Shown: piece by piece, positions 19,224 to 27,624 of the stretch
Numbering within the stretch: position 1 is the stretch's first letter
How the letters are laid out: every line of letters begins with the position of its first letter
NCBI GenBank assembly: GCA_965250195.1
Contig: OZ252295.1
Coordinates: 992,001 to 1,056,000, forward strand
Direction of reading: 5' to 3'
DNA from: CAUZIR01 sp965250195
Lineage (GTDB): Bacteria; Chloroflexota; Dehalococcoidia; Lucifugimonadales; UBA2962
Length of the DNA: 64,000 bases
Program-made: the position numbers and the translations under genes
The notes under the pieces: generated by a model
What the model was told of the DNA's origin: nothing
Seen by the model: only the letters and a program-made list of their open reading frames with translations
The model's database searches: none

Positions 19224-20285
19224 ATGACATCCACGCAGACGGGAATGGTCCAGACCGTGCTGGGCGCTCTTGCGCCAGAGGCACTGGGCATCACCATCAT
19301 GCACGAGCACCTGCTCGTAGACCTGGCCTGCTACTTCGACATGCCCGAAGAGGCGTCGCAGCGGGCGTGGGTGGATGCTCCGGTGACCATGGACCGCCTG
19401 GGCAAGATGATGGCCAACTGGTCGCATAACCACGACACCGGCAGGTTATGGGACGTCGAAGTGGCCATCGACGAGGCCCTCAAGTATCGCTACGCCGGAG
19501 GGGTGTCGCTGGTCGATGCGACGAGCCTGGGCATCGGCCGCGACCCGCTGGCGCTGGCCCGCATCTCCCGGGCGACGGGGCTCAACATCATCATGGGCGG
19601 CAGCTACTACGTGCCGGTGTCTCACCCGACCGACATGGACGACCGCACAGAAGACGAGCTAACCGACGAGATCGTGCGGGACGTGACGCTGGGGGTCGAT
19701 GAGACGGGCGTAAAGAGCGGCCTGATCGGCGAGGTGGGCAACTTCCACCCCCTCAGCGAGAACGAGCTTAAGGTGCTGCGGGCGTCTGCCAGGGCGCAGG
19801 TCGAGACCGGTGCGCCCATCATGATCCACCCCGGCCTGGACGACTGGTCGCCGCACGGAATCCTCGAAGTTTTGGTAGAGGCCGGTGCGGACCCCCACCA
19901 CATCGTGTTCGCCCACCTCGGTATGGCGATTTGGGATTTGGGGGCTATGACAGAGCTTGCTCAAGCCGGGTGCTTCATGGAGTTCGACCACCTCGGTGCA
20001 TACGAGGACTCGTCCATCATGTACATGGGCAAGAACAGCGAAAAGGCCGCTAGCGACGACCAGGAAATGGACAAAATCGAGTTCCTCGTGGACAAGGGCT
20101 TCGGCTACCAGGTCGTCATCTCGCACGACGTGAACTTCAAACACTCGCAGGCTCGCTACGGCGGCAAGGGCATCGCCCACATCCTGGACAATATTGAGCC
20201 CAGACTGCGTCGTCGGGGATTCGAGAGCGACCAGATCGACGCCCTGCTGGTGGGCAACCCCCAGCGCGCCCTGACCTTCGCTTAG
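19224..20285 (+). CDS. Phosphotriesterase-family metal hydrolase, copy 1
   Basis: ATG 19224 follows AAGGGGGGAAGCC. The 353-residue amidohydrolase-fold protein has the phosphotriesterase family metal ligands: HEH in IMHEHLLVD near residue 25, a bridging Glu in GLIGEVGN, His in IMIHPGLDD, His in VFAHLGM and Asp in VISHDVNF. The bridging residue is Glu, as in the E. coli homologue PHP, rather than the carboxylated Lys of true phosphotriesterases. Lactonase or esterase activity is therefore more likely than organophosphate hydrolysis. A paralogue is at 58492-59544. It is preceded by a divergent DapA-like gene and followed by a convergent RAM-domain gene. Confidence 0.88.
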   Translation: MTSTQTGMVQTVLGALAPEALGITIMHEHLLVDLACYFDMPEEASQRAWVDAPVTMDRLGKMMANWSHNHDTGRLWDVEVAIDEALKYRYAGGVSLVDATSLGIGRDPLALARISRATGLNIIMGGSYYVPVSHPTDMDDRTEDELTDEIVRDVTLGVDETGVKSGLIGEVGNFHPLSENELKVLRASARAQVETGAPIMIHPGLDDWSPHGILEVLVEAGADPHHIVFAHLGMAIWDLGAMTELAQAGCFMEFDHLGAYEDSSIMYMGKNSEKAASDDQEMDKIEFLVDKGFGYQVVISHDVNFKHSQARYGGKGIAHILDNIEPRLRRRGFESDQIDALLVGNPQRALTFA

Positions 20286-20299
20286 CTCAGCGGCGAGCC

Positions 20300-20542
20300 T
20301 TATATGGCGGAGCCCATCGACAGGCAGGTGACGGTGCGGACGATGCCACCGATCGTGTGTATCTTCGAAGTCACCAGTTCACCGACGGCGGTCAGGTCGT
20401 CGGCATCGACCACCGCGATAATGTCGTAGGGGCCGGTGACCGCGTCCACCGTGACCACGGTGGGCAGGGCCTGCAGGGCATTGGACACATCGGTCGTCTT
20501 ACCGACGGACGTCTCGATCAAAACATAGGCTTTAGTGCTCAA
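20300..20542 (-). CDS. Stand-alone Lrp/AsnC ligand-binding (RAM) domain protein
   Basis: The 80-residue protein consists of one alpha-beta RAM domain: AYVLIETSVGKTTDVSNALQ, then VTVDAVTGPYDIIAVVDADDL and IHTIGGIVRTVTCLSM. It has no DNA-binding helix-turn-helix. Such stand-alone domains bind amino acids or act as oligomeric sensors; their targets are mostly unknown. It is convergent with the phosphotriesterase-like gene (14 bp apart) and lies just outside the left end of the transposon at 20597. Confidence 0.85.
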   Translation of the reverse strand: MSTKAYVLIETSVGKTTDVSNALQALPTVVTVDAVTGPYDIIAVVDADDLTAVGELVTSKIHTIGGIVRTVTCLSMGSAI

Positions 20543-20596
20543 AAGCTACCTCCCCCTCAGCCCAAGTCTAGGAGCGCCCCGGAATGGGTGTCAAAC

Positions 20597-20614
20597 AAGC
20601 CTCTTGCATAATTC
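20597..20614 (+). repeat. Left terminal inverted repeat of the 3.04-kb transposon
   Basis: The sequence is AAGCCTCTTGCATAATTC, the exact reverse complement of 23619-23636. It is preceded by AAAC at 20593-20596. Confidence 0.8.
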
Positions 20615-20680
20615 GGTTTGGACGGCACCACGACCGGCGGCGATCAGTAGAATGACGCCACCTTTACGTGGGAGTGCCTC

Positions 20681-21310
20681 ATGCCGTCTATCGACTTCCT
20701 TGGATTCGTCAAGATGATGGAACACCTTTTCGGCGAACGGTGGGGAAGGAGGGTGTCGAGGCTCGTAGTGGGGCTTGGCCTACTCGCCGTTCTTTATTAC
20801 TTCGTGCGGAAAGTGGTGATCGACGGGATAGGTACCGACATCGCCGATGCCGGTGACGTGACTCTGTCCGTAGATATCCCCGCAGTCATCTACGCGGCTG
20901 TGGTCGTTGTCGGGGCTGGACTGGTGGGGTGGTTGCTTTGGCGCTTCGTCGTGAGGCGTCAGATCGTCCAAATGAACTTCTCCATTGACGAGGTACGGTC
21001 GGGACTAAGGGCGGCTCGTAGCGATTTCGTAGAGACTCAGGGGCGGAACGCGGATTTCTTTGAGCGTTCGACCTCGGTGGTGTCAACGATTGCAGAAGGG
21101 GAGTCTCGTTCCGTCGAAAATCAGGCCTGGGTTGTGTCCCATGTCCTAGATTTATTGGACACATTCCGACGACTCCGCCCTGGTGAACTTCCCACTCATG
21201 GCCCTGGAGGCCTGCGGGAGGAGTTCGAGGAAATCAAACGCGATTTACAAGCGTCCCGGCAAGAACAGTCGCCTGATGAGCAATCAGAGACAGATAAACA
21301 TGCGCAGTAA
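20681..21310 (+). CDS. Membrane-anchored protein with two helices, transposon passenger
   Basis: The protein has 209 residues with two membrane segments (about residues 27-47 and 66-90) separated by a short loop, then a hydrophilic helical region of about 110 residues. The last 25 residues (from about 21234) overlap, antisense, the 3-prime end of the transposase gene, so the native C-terminus may have been lost or simply extends into it. I do not recognise the family. The two-helix plus helical tail layout resembles MotA-like or effector-type membrane proteins only loosely. It lies inside the 18-bp inverted repeats and is therefore a likely passenger. Confidence 0.55.
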   Translation: MPSIDFLGFVKMMEHLFGERWGRRVSRLVVGLGLLAVLYYFVRKVVIDGIGTDIADAGDVTLSVDIPAVIYAAVVVVGAGLVGWLLWRFVVRRQIVQMNFSIDEVRSGLRAARSDFVETQGRNADFFERSTSVVSTIAEGESRSVENQAWVVSHVLDLLDTFRRLRPGELPTHGPGGLREEFEEIKRDLQASRQEQSPDEQSETDKHAQ

Positions 21311-22295
21311 CTTTCCGCAGCCGTCGCGTACTTACCATGTTCAAGGCTCGTTGAGTCTTGAGCCGTCCGAACACGCGCTCGACGGCTACACGTTGCTTCG
21401 AAAGAGCCTTGAACTCGGTGGACTGCTGCCGGTCTTTTCCCCGCGCCCACAGGCGCTTATGGCCCTTATTGACCCGGATGATGGGTTGGGCGCTGTAGTT
21501 CTTGCGAATCAGGTGGAACAAGTCCTTCCCGCTGTACCCCGCGTCAGCCATCACAAAGTCAGGATTGAACCGCGAGTGGGTAAACCGGGCCTCGGAAAGA
21601 ACGTTCGTGGCCCTCACCATGTCGTGGACATTACCCGCAGAAACGTTCGCCGAAATGGGCAATTCCGTTTCGCAGTCCACCATGAGGTGGAGTTTGTACC
21701 CGTAGGTGATCTCCTTTGCTCCCTGCGAGCCAGTCTTGATGGAGAAACCGGCCTCAGGGTCGGCCTTTACGGGCCGGCTGCCGTTCGACCAAGCCTTGAT
21801 CACCGAGCCGTCCAGGGCAACTCGGTTGCCGAACCCCGGAATCGTCGCGTAACAGCGGCGCACCAGGGACCGGGAAACGTCCTTGAGTTTCGGCATCTTA
21901 AACCGCCTCGTAAGCCGGTCAATGAACCGGCTGAACGTGCTCTCGTGTGGTATCTGATCCGGGTCGTAGATACCACACGCCCTCATCGCATAAGGGTTGT
22001 CGTGAAGGGTCCGCAACATCGCAGCCGTAGAGGGCAGCCCCATCGCGTAGCGCATCAATATGCACCGCAGCAGTATCCGGGGATCGTGCCCCTTCGGCCC
22101 TCGTCGCACCGGCCCTTCAAGCTCGCGGATCAGCCCTTCGTCTTCAATCTGTTCAAACAGGTCGCCCAATATGGTTACGATGGGCGGCCCTGAGATACCA
22201 TTCCTGTAGATCATCGGGAAGCTCAACCCTTCCTGCTGATTAGGGGGCGCTCGGTGTGTCAGCACCGGCGTCCCCGTCCTATCCCTCGCCACCAC
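21234..22295 (-). CDS. IS5/IS4-type DDE transposase (DUF772 N-terminus)
   Basis: The protein has 353 residues from GTG 22295; ATG 22214 (MIYRNGISGPP) is another possible start and would give 326. The N-terminal DUF772-like region includes RGPKGHDPRILLRCILMRY. The DDE catalytic set is visible: Asp in VALDGSVIKAW, Asp in FVMADAGYSGKDL and Glu in KQRVAVERVFGRLK with its YREK-like context. It appears intact. It should catalyse cut-and-paste movement of the element bounded by the 18-bp inverted repeats. The start lies by a small hairpin (CCACCAC 22289-22295 with GTGGTGG 22300-22306) that could limit translation of read-through transcripts. Confidence 0.9.
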   Translation of the reverse strand: MVARDRTGTPVLTHRAPPNQQEGLSFPMIYRNGISGPPIVTILGDLFEQIEDEGLIRELEGPVRRGPKGHDPRILLRCILMRYAMGLPSTAAMLRTLHDNPYAMRACGIYDPDQIPHESTFSRFIDRLTRRFKMPKLKDVSRSLVRRCYATIPGFGNRVALDGSVIKAWSNGSRPVKADPEAGFSIKTGSQGAKEITYGYKLHLMVDCETELPISANVSAGNVHDMVRATNVLSEARFTHSRFNPDFVMADAGYSGKDLFHLIRKNYSAQPIIRVNKGHKRLWARGKDRQQSTEFKALSKQRVAVERVFGRLKTQRALNMVSTRRLRKVTAHVYLSLIAHQATVLAGTLVNRV

Positions 22296-22470
22296 CTTCG
22301 TGGTGGACCCCTTGGAAGGTTTGCCCGATTACTCGTCTGGTATCCTGAAAATGTAAATAGCGCGTCTGCGTCCTTCATGGCCGCTCTCCTTTCGGGGGTC
22401 GCGTTGTTTCATCACAGCGGCGGGGTAGCGGCTAGAAATCGAAGCCCCGTCGCTTTTTGTTGTCCTGTTG

Positions 22471-23217
22471 TTAAGTCTGCCCAGGTGTGTCTGATACCTC
22501 GGCCATCAACTTCTCGATCCGGTCCATAAGTTTCCCTTTGTCCTCACCGGGCTCGCCCAGGAGCTCAATGAGCTTCTGGATGTACTGCATCCGGACTTTA
22601 GACACATCCATCGGAGCGGACCGTTCTTCCCTGTTGTCCGGCGGCTTCACTTTGGCGTTCGGCACCTCCGTAACGAGCGTTCCTTGAAGCGACTGAACCT
22701 TGGGCTTTGTCTTCCTCTGCCGACTGCCACCGCCACCCACCATGGAACCACGCTCAGGAATCGGAACCTTCGTAATCAGACCAGCGTCGCGGGATAAGCC
22801 CACGAATAAGGTGATCATGCGGTTCCTTTGGCCGCCCGGAGAGTAGGGGCGAAACGCGCTGTCAAGGTCTCTCTCGTTTGAATTCTCCGGGTCCAAAACG
22901 GCGAAGATATCCGCATATGCGCCCTTTAAGATTCCCAACAAGACCACGGGGTACTCTTGGTCTGACGCGTATCGCAGGTTGTGGAACAACTCGGTCGTCG
23001 TCCCGTCTTCCCTGATCAGGCCGAGAAACTCCAAGGTGGCCCACACCTTGTTGAGCAGGCCTTCACTCACACCGATCTGCGTCAGTCTGATCTTGTCGAT
23101 CTGTTCCGGCACGTCGCGCTCACGAAAGTGGTTGATCACCTCCTTGACGGTGCTGGCCGGAGCATAGGGGGCCCACCGACCCCGGTCCTTTACCTCTACC
23201 TCTTTGTTGTCTAACAT
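22471..23217 (-). CDS. DUF5343 domain protein, transposon passenger
   Basis: ATG 23217 follows GAGAGGT and gives 248 residues. The first 150 residues match the DUF5343 pattern: YAPASTVKEVINHFRERDVP, VSEGLLNKVWATLEFLGLI, and YPVVLLGILKGAYADIFAVLD. This is a winged-helix-like module often found in putative regulators on mobile DNA. A Gly-rich and basic linker (MVGGGGSRQRKTKPKV) leads to a C-terminal helix of about 50 residues (VRMQYIQKLIELLGE), probably an oligomerisation segment. Its promoter region carries nine copies of a 7-bp repeat. Function is unknown. Confidence 0.75.
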   Translation of the reverse strand: MLDNKEVEVKDRGRWAPYAPASTVKEVINHFRERDVPEQIDKIRLTQIGVSEGLLNKVWATLEFLGLIREDGTTTELFHNLRYASDQEYPVVLLGILKGAYADIFAVLDPENSNERDLDSAFRPYSPGGQRNRMITLFVGLSRDAGLITKVPIPERGSMVGGGGSRQRKTKPKVQSLQGTLVTEVPNAKVKPPDNREERSAPMDVSKVRMQYIQKLIELLGEPGEDKGKLMDRIEKLMAEVSDTPGQT

Positions 23218-23234
23218 TAAGATACCTCTCACGG

Positions 23235-23297
23235 TTCTGGATTCTGGATTCTGGGTTCTGGGTTCTGGGTTCTGGGTTCTGGGTTCTGGGTTCTGGA
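23235..23297. repeat. Tandem heptanucleotide repeat, nine units
   Basis: Nine head-to-tail copies of TTCTGGG or TTCTGGA fill 63 bp without interruption; the six central units (23249-23290) are identical TTCTGGG. The tract starts 18 bp upstream of the DUF5343 start codon, in its leader or promoter. Slipped-strand changes in copy number could alter its expression. Confidence 0.95.
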
Positions 23298-23418
23298 CTT
23301 CACGGTACCAGAAGCCAGAAGTCTGGTCAAGGGTACTGGCTCATCGGGCTGGGTACGCTACTCGACAGGCCCTCGTGGGAGGCCTCTAATTATGCCATTC
23401 ACGCTAATGGAGGGCGCA

Positions 23419-23598
23419 ATGGCTACGGAAGCATCTTACAAAGTATTGCAGTCTAAAAGCGGCTGGCTGGCAAAGGATTCAGATCGTAATTTAGCGGCTG
23501 AGGGCAAGACCCGAGACGAGGCTGTGGCCAACTTGCAGCGACTCCTCAGCCTCACTGATCGATTAGATGAGAAGCGAGAAGCGTCGCAGACGTCCTAG
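23419..23598 (+). CDS. Short HicB-like protein, transposon passenger
   Basis: I chose ATG 23419, which has GGAGG 5 nt upstream, giving 59 residues; ATG 23392 would add nine. The sequence YKVLQSKSGWLAKDSDRNLAAEGKTRDEAVANLQRLL has the strand-strand-helix pattern of the HicB N-terminal domain. A longer DNA-binding tail is absent and no HicA toxin is adjacent. It may be a solitary antitoxin-like or regulatory protein. The assignment rests on pattern similarity and is tentative. Confidence 0.5.
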   Translation: MATEASYKVLQSKSGWLAKDSDRNLAAEGKTRDEAVANLQRLLSLTDRLDEKREASQTS

Positions 23599-23618
23599 TC
23601 GCTTTCGTGACGGCGATG

Positions 23619-23636
23619 GAATTATGCAAGAGGCTT
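23619..23636 (-). repeat. Right terminal inverted repeat of the 3.04-kb transposon
   Basis: GAATTATGCAAGAGGCTT is the exact reverse complement of the left end and is followed by the duplicated AAAC at 23637-23640. Confidence 0.8.
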
Positions 23637-23765
23637 AAACGGACCCCCGGCTCCGTCGGCTCGCAATGCGTGGTCTTTTGCGGGTAAAGTTCGCTGGCTG
23701 CCGCGCCGACGGACGGGACCGTTCGGTCGTGCCTCGAAATTGCGCAGGCCAGAGGATTCGCGTTA

Positions 23766-25304
23766 ATGACGACCGCCGCCGTGACTGCGGACCACGCCGA
23801 AGAGGGCCACCCACGCCGGTGGTGGATCCTGGCCGTCATGTGCCTGAGCCTCATCCTCATCGTCGCGGCCGTCAGCTCCCTCAACCTGGCCATACCGACC
23901 ATCAGTAAGGCCCTGGACGCCTCCGGCTCCGAGCTTTTGTGGATCGTCGACTCCTACGGCCTCGTCTTCGCGGGCTTCCTACTGCCCGCCGGAGCGCTGG
24001 GCGACCGCTACGGCAGGAAAGAGGCGCTGGTCGTCGGTCTCGTCATCGTGCTGATCACGTCCATCGGCGCCAGCTACGCCAACTCCCCCGCCGCTCTCAT
24101 CGGCTGGCGGTCGGGGATGGGCGTTGGCGCCGCGCTGATCATGCCGGCGACGCTCTCCATCGTTACCGTCGTCTCCCCGGCGAAAGAGCGCTCGCGCGCC
24201 ATCGCCATCTGGGTCGGCTTCGCCGGTGCGGGCGGGGCGCTGGGCCTGCTCGCCGGGGGCGTGTTGCTGGAAGCGTTCTGGTGGGGGTCCGTCTTCTTCG
24301 TCAACGTGCCCGTAGCAGGCGCGGTGCTCCTCGCGGCCGTGGCAATTGTGCCGACCTCGAAAGACTCTCAGCACAGGAAGCTCGACTACGTTGGCGCCAT
24401 CGTGTCGATCGTCGGGCTGGGTGCGCTGCTGTTCGCCATCATCGAAGGCCCCGAGCGAGGTTGGGGCGAGCCGCTGACCATCGCCGGATTCATCGTGGCG
24501 GTCGTCCTCCTGGCGGGCTTCGTCTTGTGGGAACTGCGCACAAAGTGGCCCATGCTCGACCCCAGGTTCTTCCGCATCCGCAGCTTCTCCATCGGCAGCA
24601 TCTCCATCACGCTCGTGTTCATGACCATGTTCGGGTTCTTCTTCGTCATCACGCAGTACTTCCAGTTCGTGCAGGAGCACTCACCCCTGGCGGCGGCCGT
24701 GCGCACGCTGCCCCTCACCGGCATGTTCATCCTCGTCTCGCCGCTCAGCGTCAACCTCACGCGCATCTTCGGCGGTCGGGCGACCGTGACCTTCGGGCTG
24801 CTCGTCGGCGCGCTCGGGTTCGCCCTGTTCGGGCTGCTTCAGCCCGACACCCCCTACTGGCTAATCGCGTTGCCCATGATCATCATGTCCGGCGGCATGG
24901 CGATGATGATGGCGCAGTCTTCCGAAGCCATCGTTACCTCCCTGCCACAGGACAAGGCGGGCGTCGGCTCGGCCGTCAACGACACGACCCGGGAGGTCGG
25001 CGGCGCCATCGGCATCGCGACCATGGGCACGATCCTGGCCGTCGGTTATAAGTCAGGGCTGGGGGATGCGACGGACGCCCTGTCGCCCGAGTCAGCGGAG
25101 ATGGCGCGGGACTCCATAGGGTTCGCCCTGTCTGTCGCCTCCGACCTGCCGACCGAGGAGGCCCAGCCCCTGATCGACGCGGCGGCGAGCGCATTTACCG
25201 AGGGGTTGGCCCTGGCGTTCTTCGTTTCGGCGGGCGTGCTGGTGTTCACCGCAGTCGTGGTAGCCGTCTTCCACCCCGGCGAACCCAAGACCCCAGAGGC
25301 GTAA
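23766..25304 (+). CDS. MFS drug/proton antiporter, DHA2 (14-helix) type
   Basis: The 512-residue protein starts at ATG 23766 and has about 14 hydrophobic segments. Motif A is GDRYGRKEALVVGL near residue 80, and motif C-like glycines occur in helix 5 (GFAGAGGALGLLAGG). The DHA2 (EmrB/QacA) hallmark WWGSVFFVNVPVAG lies near residue 175. It should export hydrophobic or amphipathic compounds from the cytoplasm using the proton gradient. There is no EmrA partner or TetR regulator beside it. The downstream flavin reductase gene is on the same strand but 99 bp away. Confidence 0.9.
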   Translation: MTTAAVTADHAEEGHPRRWWILAVMCLSLILIVAAVSSLNLAIPTISKALDASGSELLWIVDSYGLVFAGFLLPAGALGDRYGRKEALVVGLVIVLITSIGASYANSPAALIGWRSGMGVGAALIMPATLSIVTVVSPAKERSRAIAIWVGFAGAGGALGLLAGGVLLEAFWWGSVFFVNVPVAGAVLLAAVAIVPTSKDSQHRKLDYVGAIVSIVGLGALLFAIIEGPERGWGEPLTIAGFIVAVVLLAGFVLWELRTKWPMLDPRFFRIRSFSIGSISITLVFMTMFGFFFVITQYFQFVQEHSPLAAAVRTLPLTGMFILVSPLSVNLTRIFGGRATVTFGLLVGALGFALFGLLQPDTPYWLIALPMIIMSGGMAMMMAQSSEAIVTSLPQDKAGVGSAVNDTTREVGGAIGIATMGTILAVGYKSGLGDATDALSPESAEMARDSIGFALSVASDLPTEEAQPLIDAAASAFTEGLALAFFVSAGVLVFTAVVVAVFHPGEPKTPEA

Positions 25305-25403
25305 GGGCGAGGCTTAGTCACCCGTTCGGCTGGACTATAATCTGGCCTACTCCGGCAGGCCGTGCGGCCGTCTGGAGTTCGATTTCGAACAGGAGATGCT
25401 GCC

Positions 25404-25907
25404 GTGCCCGATACCGATCTGTTCAGGAAGGCCTGGGGCAAGTTCGCCACCGGGGTCTCGGTCATTACGTCCACCGACGATGAGGGGAAGGTTCACGGCA
25501 TGGCCGCCAACGGCATTGCCTCGGTCTCCCTCGACCCCATGCTGGTGCTGGTCTGCGTCGACCACCGGCGCAACACCTTCAAGCGCATCCGAGAGTCCGG
25601 GCAATTCGCCATCAACGTGTTGCGCGACGACCAGGTCACGGTGGCCGAGCACTACGCCCGGCCCCCGGAGACGCGTGTCGGTTCGCCCGACTCCGACGTC
25701 ATCGTCACCGATACCGGCGGTGCGAAGATCGGAGGCTGCCTGACGTTCATGGATTGCAGCGTGCACGAGGAGTTCACCCAGGGCGATCACACCATCTTCA
25801 TCGGCAAAGTGGAGAACCTAGAGGTCGGCGAGGGCAAGCCCCTCATCTTCTTCGAGTCCAAGTTCAACGATCTCGCCCACGACGGCACCGCCCCAAATTG
25901 GGGCTAG
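25404..25907 (+). CDS. Flavin reductase-like, FMN-binding domain protein
   Basis: GTG 25404 follows AGGAG with an 8-nt gap, giving 167 residues. It has the split-barrel flavin reductase pattern: FRKAWGKFATGVSVITSTDDEGKVHGMAANGIASVSLDPMLVLVCVDH, then FAINVLRDDQ, and later GDHTIFIGKVENLEVGEGKPLIFF. Such enzymes reduce FMN or FAD with NAD(P)H and supply it to two-component monooxygenases. The LLM monooxygenase at 43424 could be a user, but this is speculation. A dispersed repeat copy begins 6 bp after the stop codon. Confidence 0.88.
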   Translation: MPDTDLFRKAWGKFATGVSVITSTDDEGKVHGMAANGIASVSLDPMLVLVCVDHRRNTFKRIRESGQFAINVLRDDQVTVAEHYARPPETRVGSPDSDVIVTDTGGAKIGGCLTFMDCSVHEEFTQGDHTIFIGKVENLEVGEGKPLIFFESKFNDLAHDGTAPNWG

Positions 25908-25912
25908 GGGAG

Positions 25913-25982
25913 AGAGCGCTCCGCTCGGGGTCCTCGCTCTGGGGGCTTCTTCGCGCAAGCGCTCATCGCTTTGGCAATCGAC
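25913..25982 (+). repeat. Dispersed two-hairpin repeat, copy 2
   Basis: Core GGGCTTCTTCGCGCAAGCGC followed by TCATCGCTTTGGCAATCGA. Stem 1 is AGAGCG (25913-25918) with CGCTCT (25935-25940); stem 2 is GCGC (25953-25956) with GCGC (25959-25962) around AA. It lies just after the flavin reductase stop codon. Confidence 0.75.
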
Positions 25983-26028
25983 GGCGACACTGGCTCCAGC
26001 CCGCTCGCGTAGCGTTGGGCGTGTACCA

Positions 26029-26055
26029 TTAGTGGTTTGTAAAATATTTCACTAA
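26029..26055. promoter_or_regulatory. Dyad TTAGTG-N15-CACTAA upstream of the SulP gene
   Basis: TTAGTG at 26029-26034 and CACTAA at 26050-26055 form a perfect 6-bp dyad in an AT-rich stretch just before the SulP start. It could be an operator or part of the promoter (TAAAAT lies between the arms). No regulator gene is nearby. Confidence 0.3.
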
Positions 26056-26079
26056 ACCTCGAATTATTGAGAGTACTGT

Positions 26080-27624
26080 TTGGATGAGCTTTCTCATCCG
26101 GCCCAAATTCGCACAGAACTTTTGGCCGGACTCACCGTCTCGCTGGCACTCGTGCCCGAGGCGGTGGCCTTTGCCTTCGTAGCCGGAGTCGGGCCCCTGG
26201 TCGGGCCATACGCTGCCTTCATCGTCGGTTTCATAACCGCGCTAACCGGTGGTCGTCCCGGCATGATTTCCGGTGCCACCGGGGCGCTCGCTGTGGTGAT
26301 GGTCGCGCTCGTCAGGGACCACGGCGTCGAGTATCTATTCATCACCGTGGTACTCATGGGCATCATCCAGGTGGCCGTGGGAGCGCTCAGACTGGGCACG
26401 CTCATCCGCATGGTGCCCTACCCGGTAATGCTGGGGTTCGTTAACGGCCTGGCCATCGTCATTTTCCTCGCCCAATTGGAGAGCTTTAAAGTCACCGGTG
26501 CGGACGGCCACGAGTCCTGGATGCCCGTGCGCGACATCGCCATCATGGCCGGGTTCATCGCCCTGACCATGGCGGTCATCTTTGCGTTGCCCCGCCTGAC
26601 AAAGCACTTCCCCGCCGCGCTCGCAGGCATAGTCGTGGTCTCGGCGATCGTCATCTTCGGAGGCATCAACACCAACACGGTGGGAGACCTCTCCAGCATC
26701 GCGGGCGGCCTCCCTTCGTTCGGCATCCCCGACGTGCCGTTCACCTTCGAGACGTTCCGAATAATCGTGCCGTTCGCCCTCATCCTGGCGGCCATCGGCC
26801 TGATCGAATCCCTGCTCACCCAGACGCTGATCGACGGCATAACCGAGACCAAGAGCCAGAAGAACCGTGAGTGCATGTCGCAGGGCGCGGCAAACGTCGT
26901 GACCGGGTTCTTCGGGGGAATGGGCGGCTGCGCCATGATCGGCCAGAGCATGATCAACATAAAGTCCGGCTCACGTTGGCGGCTCTCGGGCATCGTGGCG
27001 GCGCTGCTGTTGCTCGTCTACATCCTGTTCGCCTCTTCGCTCATCGAGCGCATTCCCATCGCGGCCCTGGTCGGCGTCATGTTCATGGTGGTAATCGGCA
27101 CGTTCTCGTGGTCGAGCCTGAGGATCATTCGCAAAATCCCCATCTCAGACGCGCTGGTGATAGTCATAGTCTCAGCGGTGACAGTGGCGACCGACCTGGC
27201 GATTGCAGTGGTAGTCGGGGTCATCGTTTCGGCCCTCGTTTTCGCCTGGAATACGGCACGTTCCATCTACGTTGACATCACGACCGAGACGGTCACGGGA
27301 CGGCGCGTCTACACGCTGCACGGCCAGCTCTTCTTCGCGTCGGTCACCGCGTTTAGAGACCTGTTCCACCCCATAACCAACCCCGTCGAAGTGGTCATAG
27401 ATTTCAGGCACTCGCGGGTCTGGGACCACTCGGGCATCGAGGCGGTCACGGACCTGGCGCAGCGTTACGACCGGGCGCGCAAGCGGTTGCACCTGCTGCA
27501 CCTGAGCCAGAATTGCCAGCGGATTCTGGAGCGGGCCAATGTAATCGCCGAAGCCGCCCCCCGCGCGGACCCGAACTACCGGGTCACCGTCTCAGGGTTA
27601 GACGGTGGCGACTGGGGGCATTAG
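26080..27624 (+). CDS. SulP family anion transporter with STAS domain
   Basis: The 514-residue protein is read from TTG 26080, the first start after an in-frame stop, with GAGAG 6 nt upstream. The SulP core starts with LLAGLTVSLALVPEAVAFAFVAGV and continues through helices including GFFGGMGGCAMIGQSMINIKSGSRWR. The last 110 residues form a cytoplasmic STAS domain (VEVVIDFRHSRVWDHSGIEAVTDLAQ). SulP proteins carry sulfate, bicarbonate or dicarboxylates across the cytoplasmic membrane; the substrate here is not predictable. Its stop codon overlaps that of the convergent giant glycosyltransferase by 3 bp. Confidence 0.92.
   Translation: MDELSHPAQIRTELLAGLTVSLALVPEAVAFAFVAGVGPLVGPYAAFIVGFITALTGGRPGMISGATGALAVVMVALVRDHGVEYLFITVVLMGIIQVAVGALRLGTLIRMVPYPVMLGFVNGLAIVIFLAQLESFKVTGADGHESWMPVRDIAIMAGFIALTMAVIFALPRLTKHFPAALAGIVVVSAIVIFGGINTNTVGDLSSIAGGLPSFGIPDVPFTFETFRIIVPFALILAAIGLIESLLTQTLIDGITETKSQKNRECMSQGAANVVTGFFGGMGGCAMIGQSMINIKSGSRWRLSGIVAALLLLVYILFASSLIERIPIAALVGVMFMVVIGTFSWSSLRIIRKIPISDALVIVIVSAVTVATDLAIAVVVGVIVSALVFAWNTARSIYVDITTETVTGRRVYTLHGQLFFASVTAFRDLFHPITNPVEVVIDFRHSRVWDHSGIEAVTDLAQRYDRARKRLHLLHLSQNCQRILERANVIAEAAPRADPNYRVTVSGLDGGDWGH

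Larger units (their letters stand above)
20597..23636. mobile_element. 3.04-kb passenger-carrying transposon with IS5-like transposase
   Basis: Perfect 18-bp inverted ends (20597-20614 and 23619-23636) face each other and are directly flanked by AAAC on both sides (20593-20596 and 23637-23640). This is the classic mark of transposition with a 4-bp target duplication. Inside are a membrane/coiled-coil gene, a DDE transposase, a DUF5343 gene with a heptanucleotide repeat upstream, and a short HicB-like gene. IS5-family elements commonly duplicate about 4 bp or fewer, which fits the transposase type. An alternative is that the transposase belongs to a nested IS and the outer ends to another element. 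Confidence 0.75.

Noticed and set aside
21183..22193. Plus-strand frame of 336 codons over the transposase
   Set aside because: It is antisense to a transposase with the complete DDE set and has no known pattern.
23235..23297. CRISPR array
   Set aside because: The repeat unit is 7 bp with no spacers; it is a simple tandem repeat.
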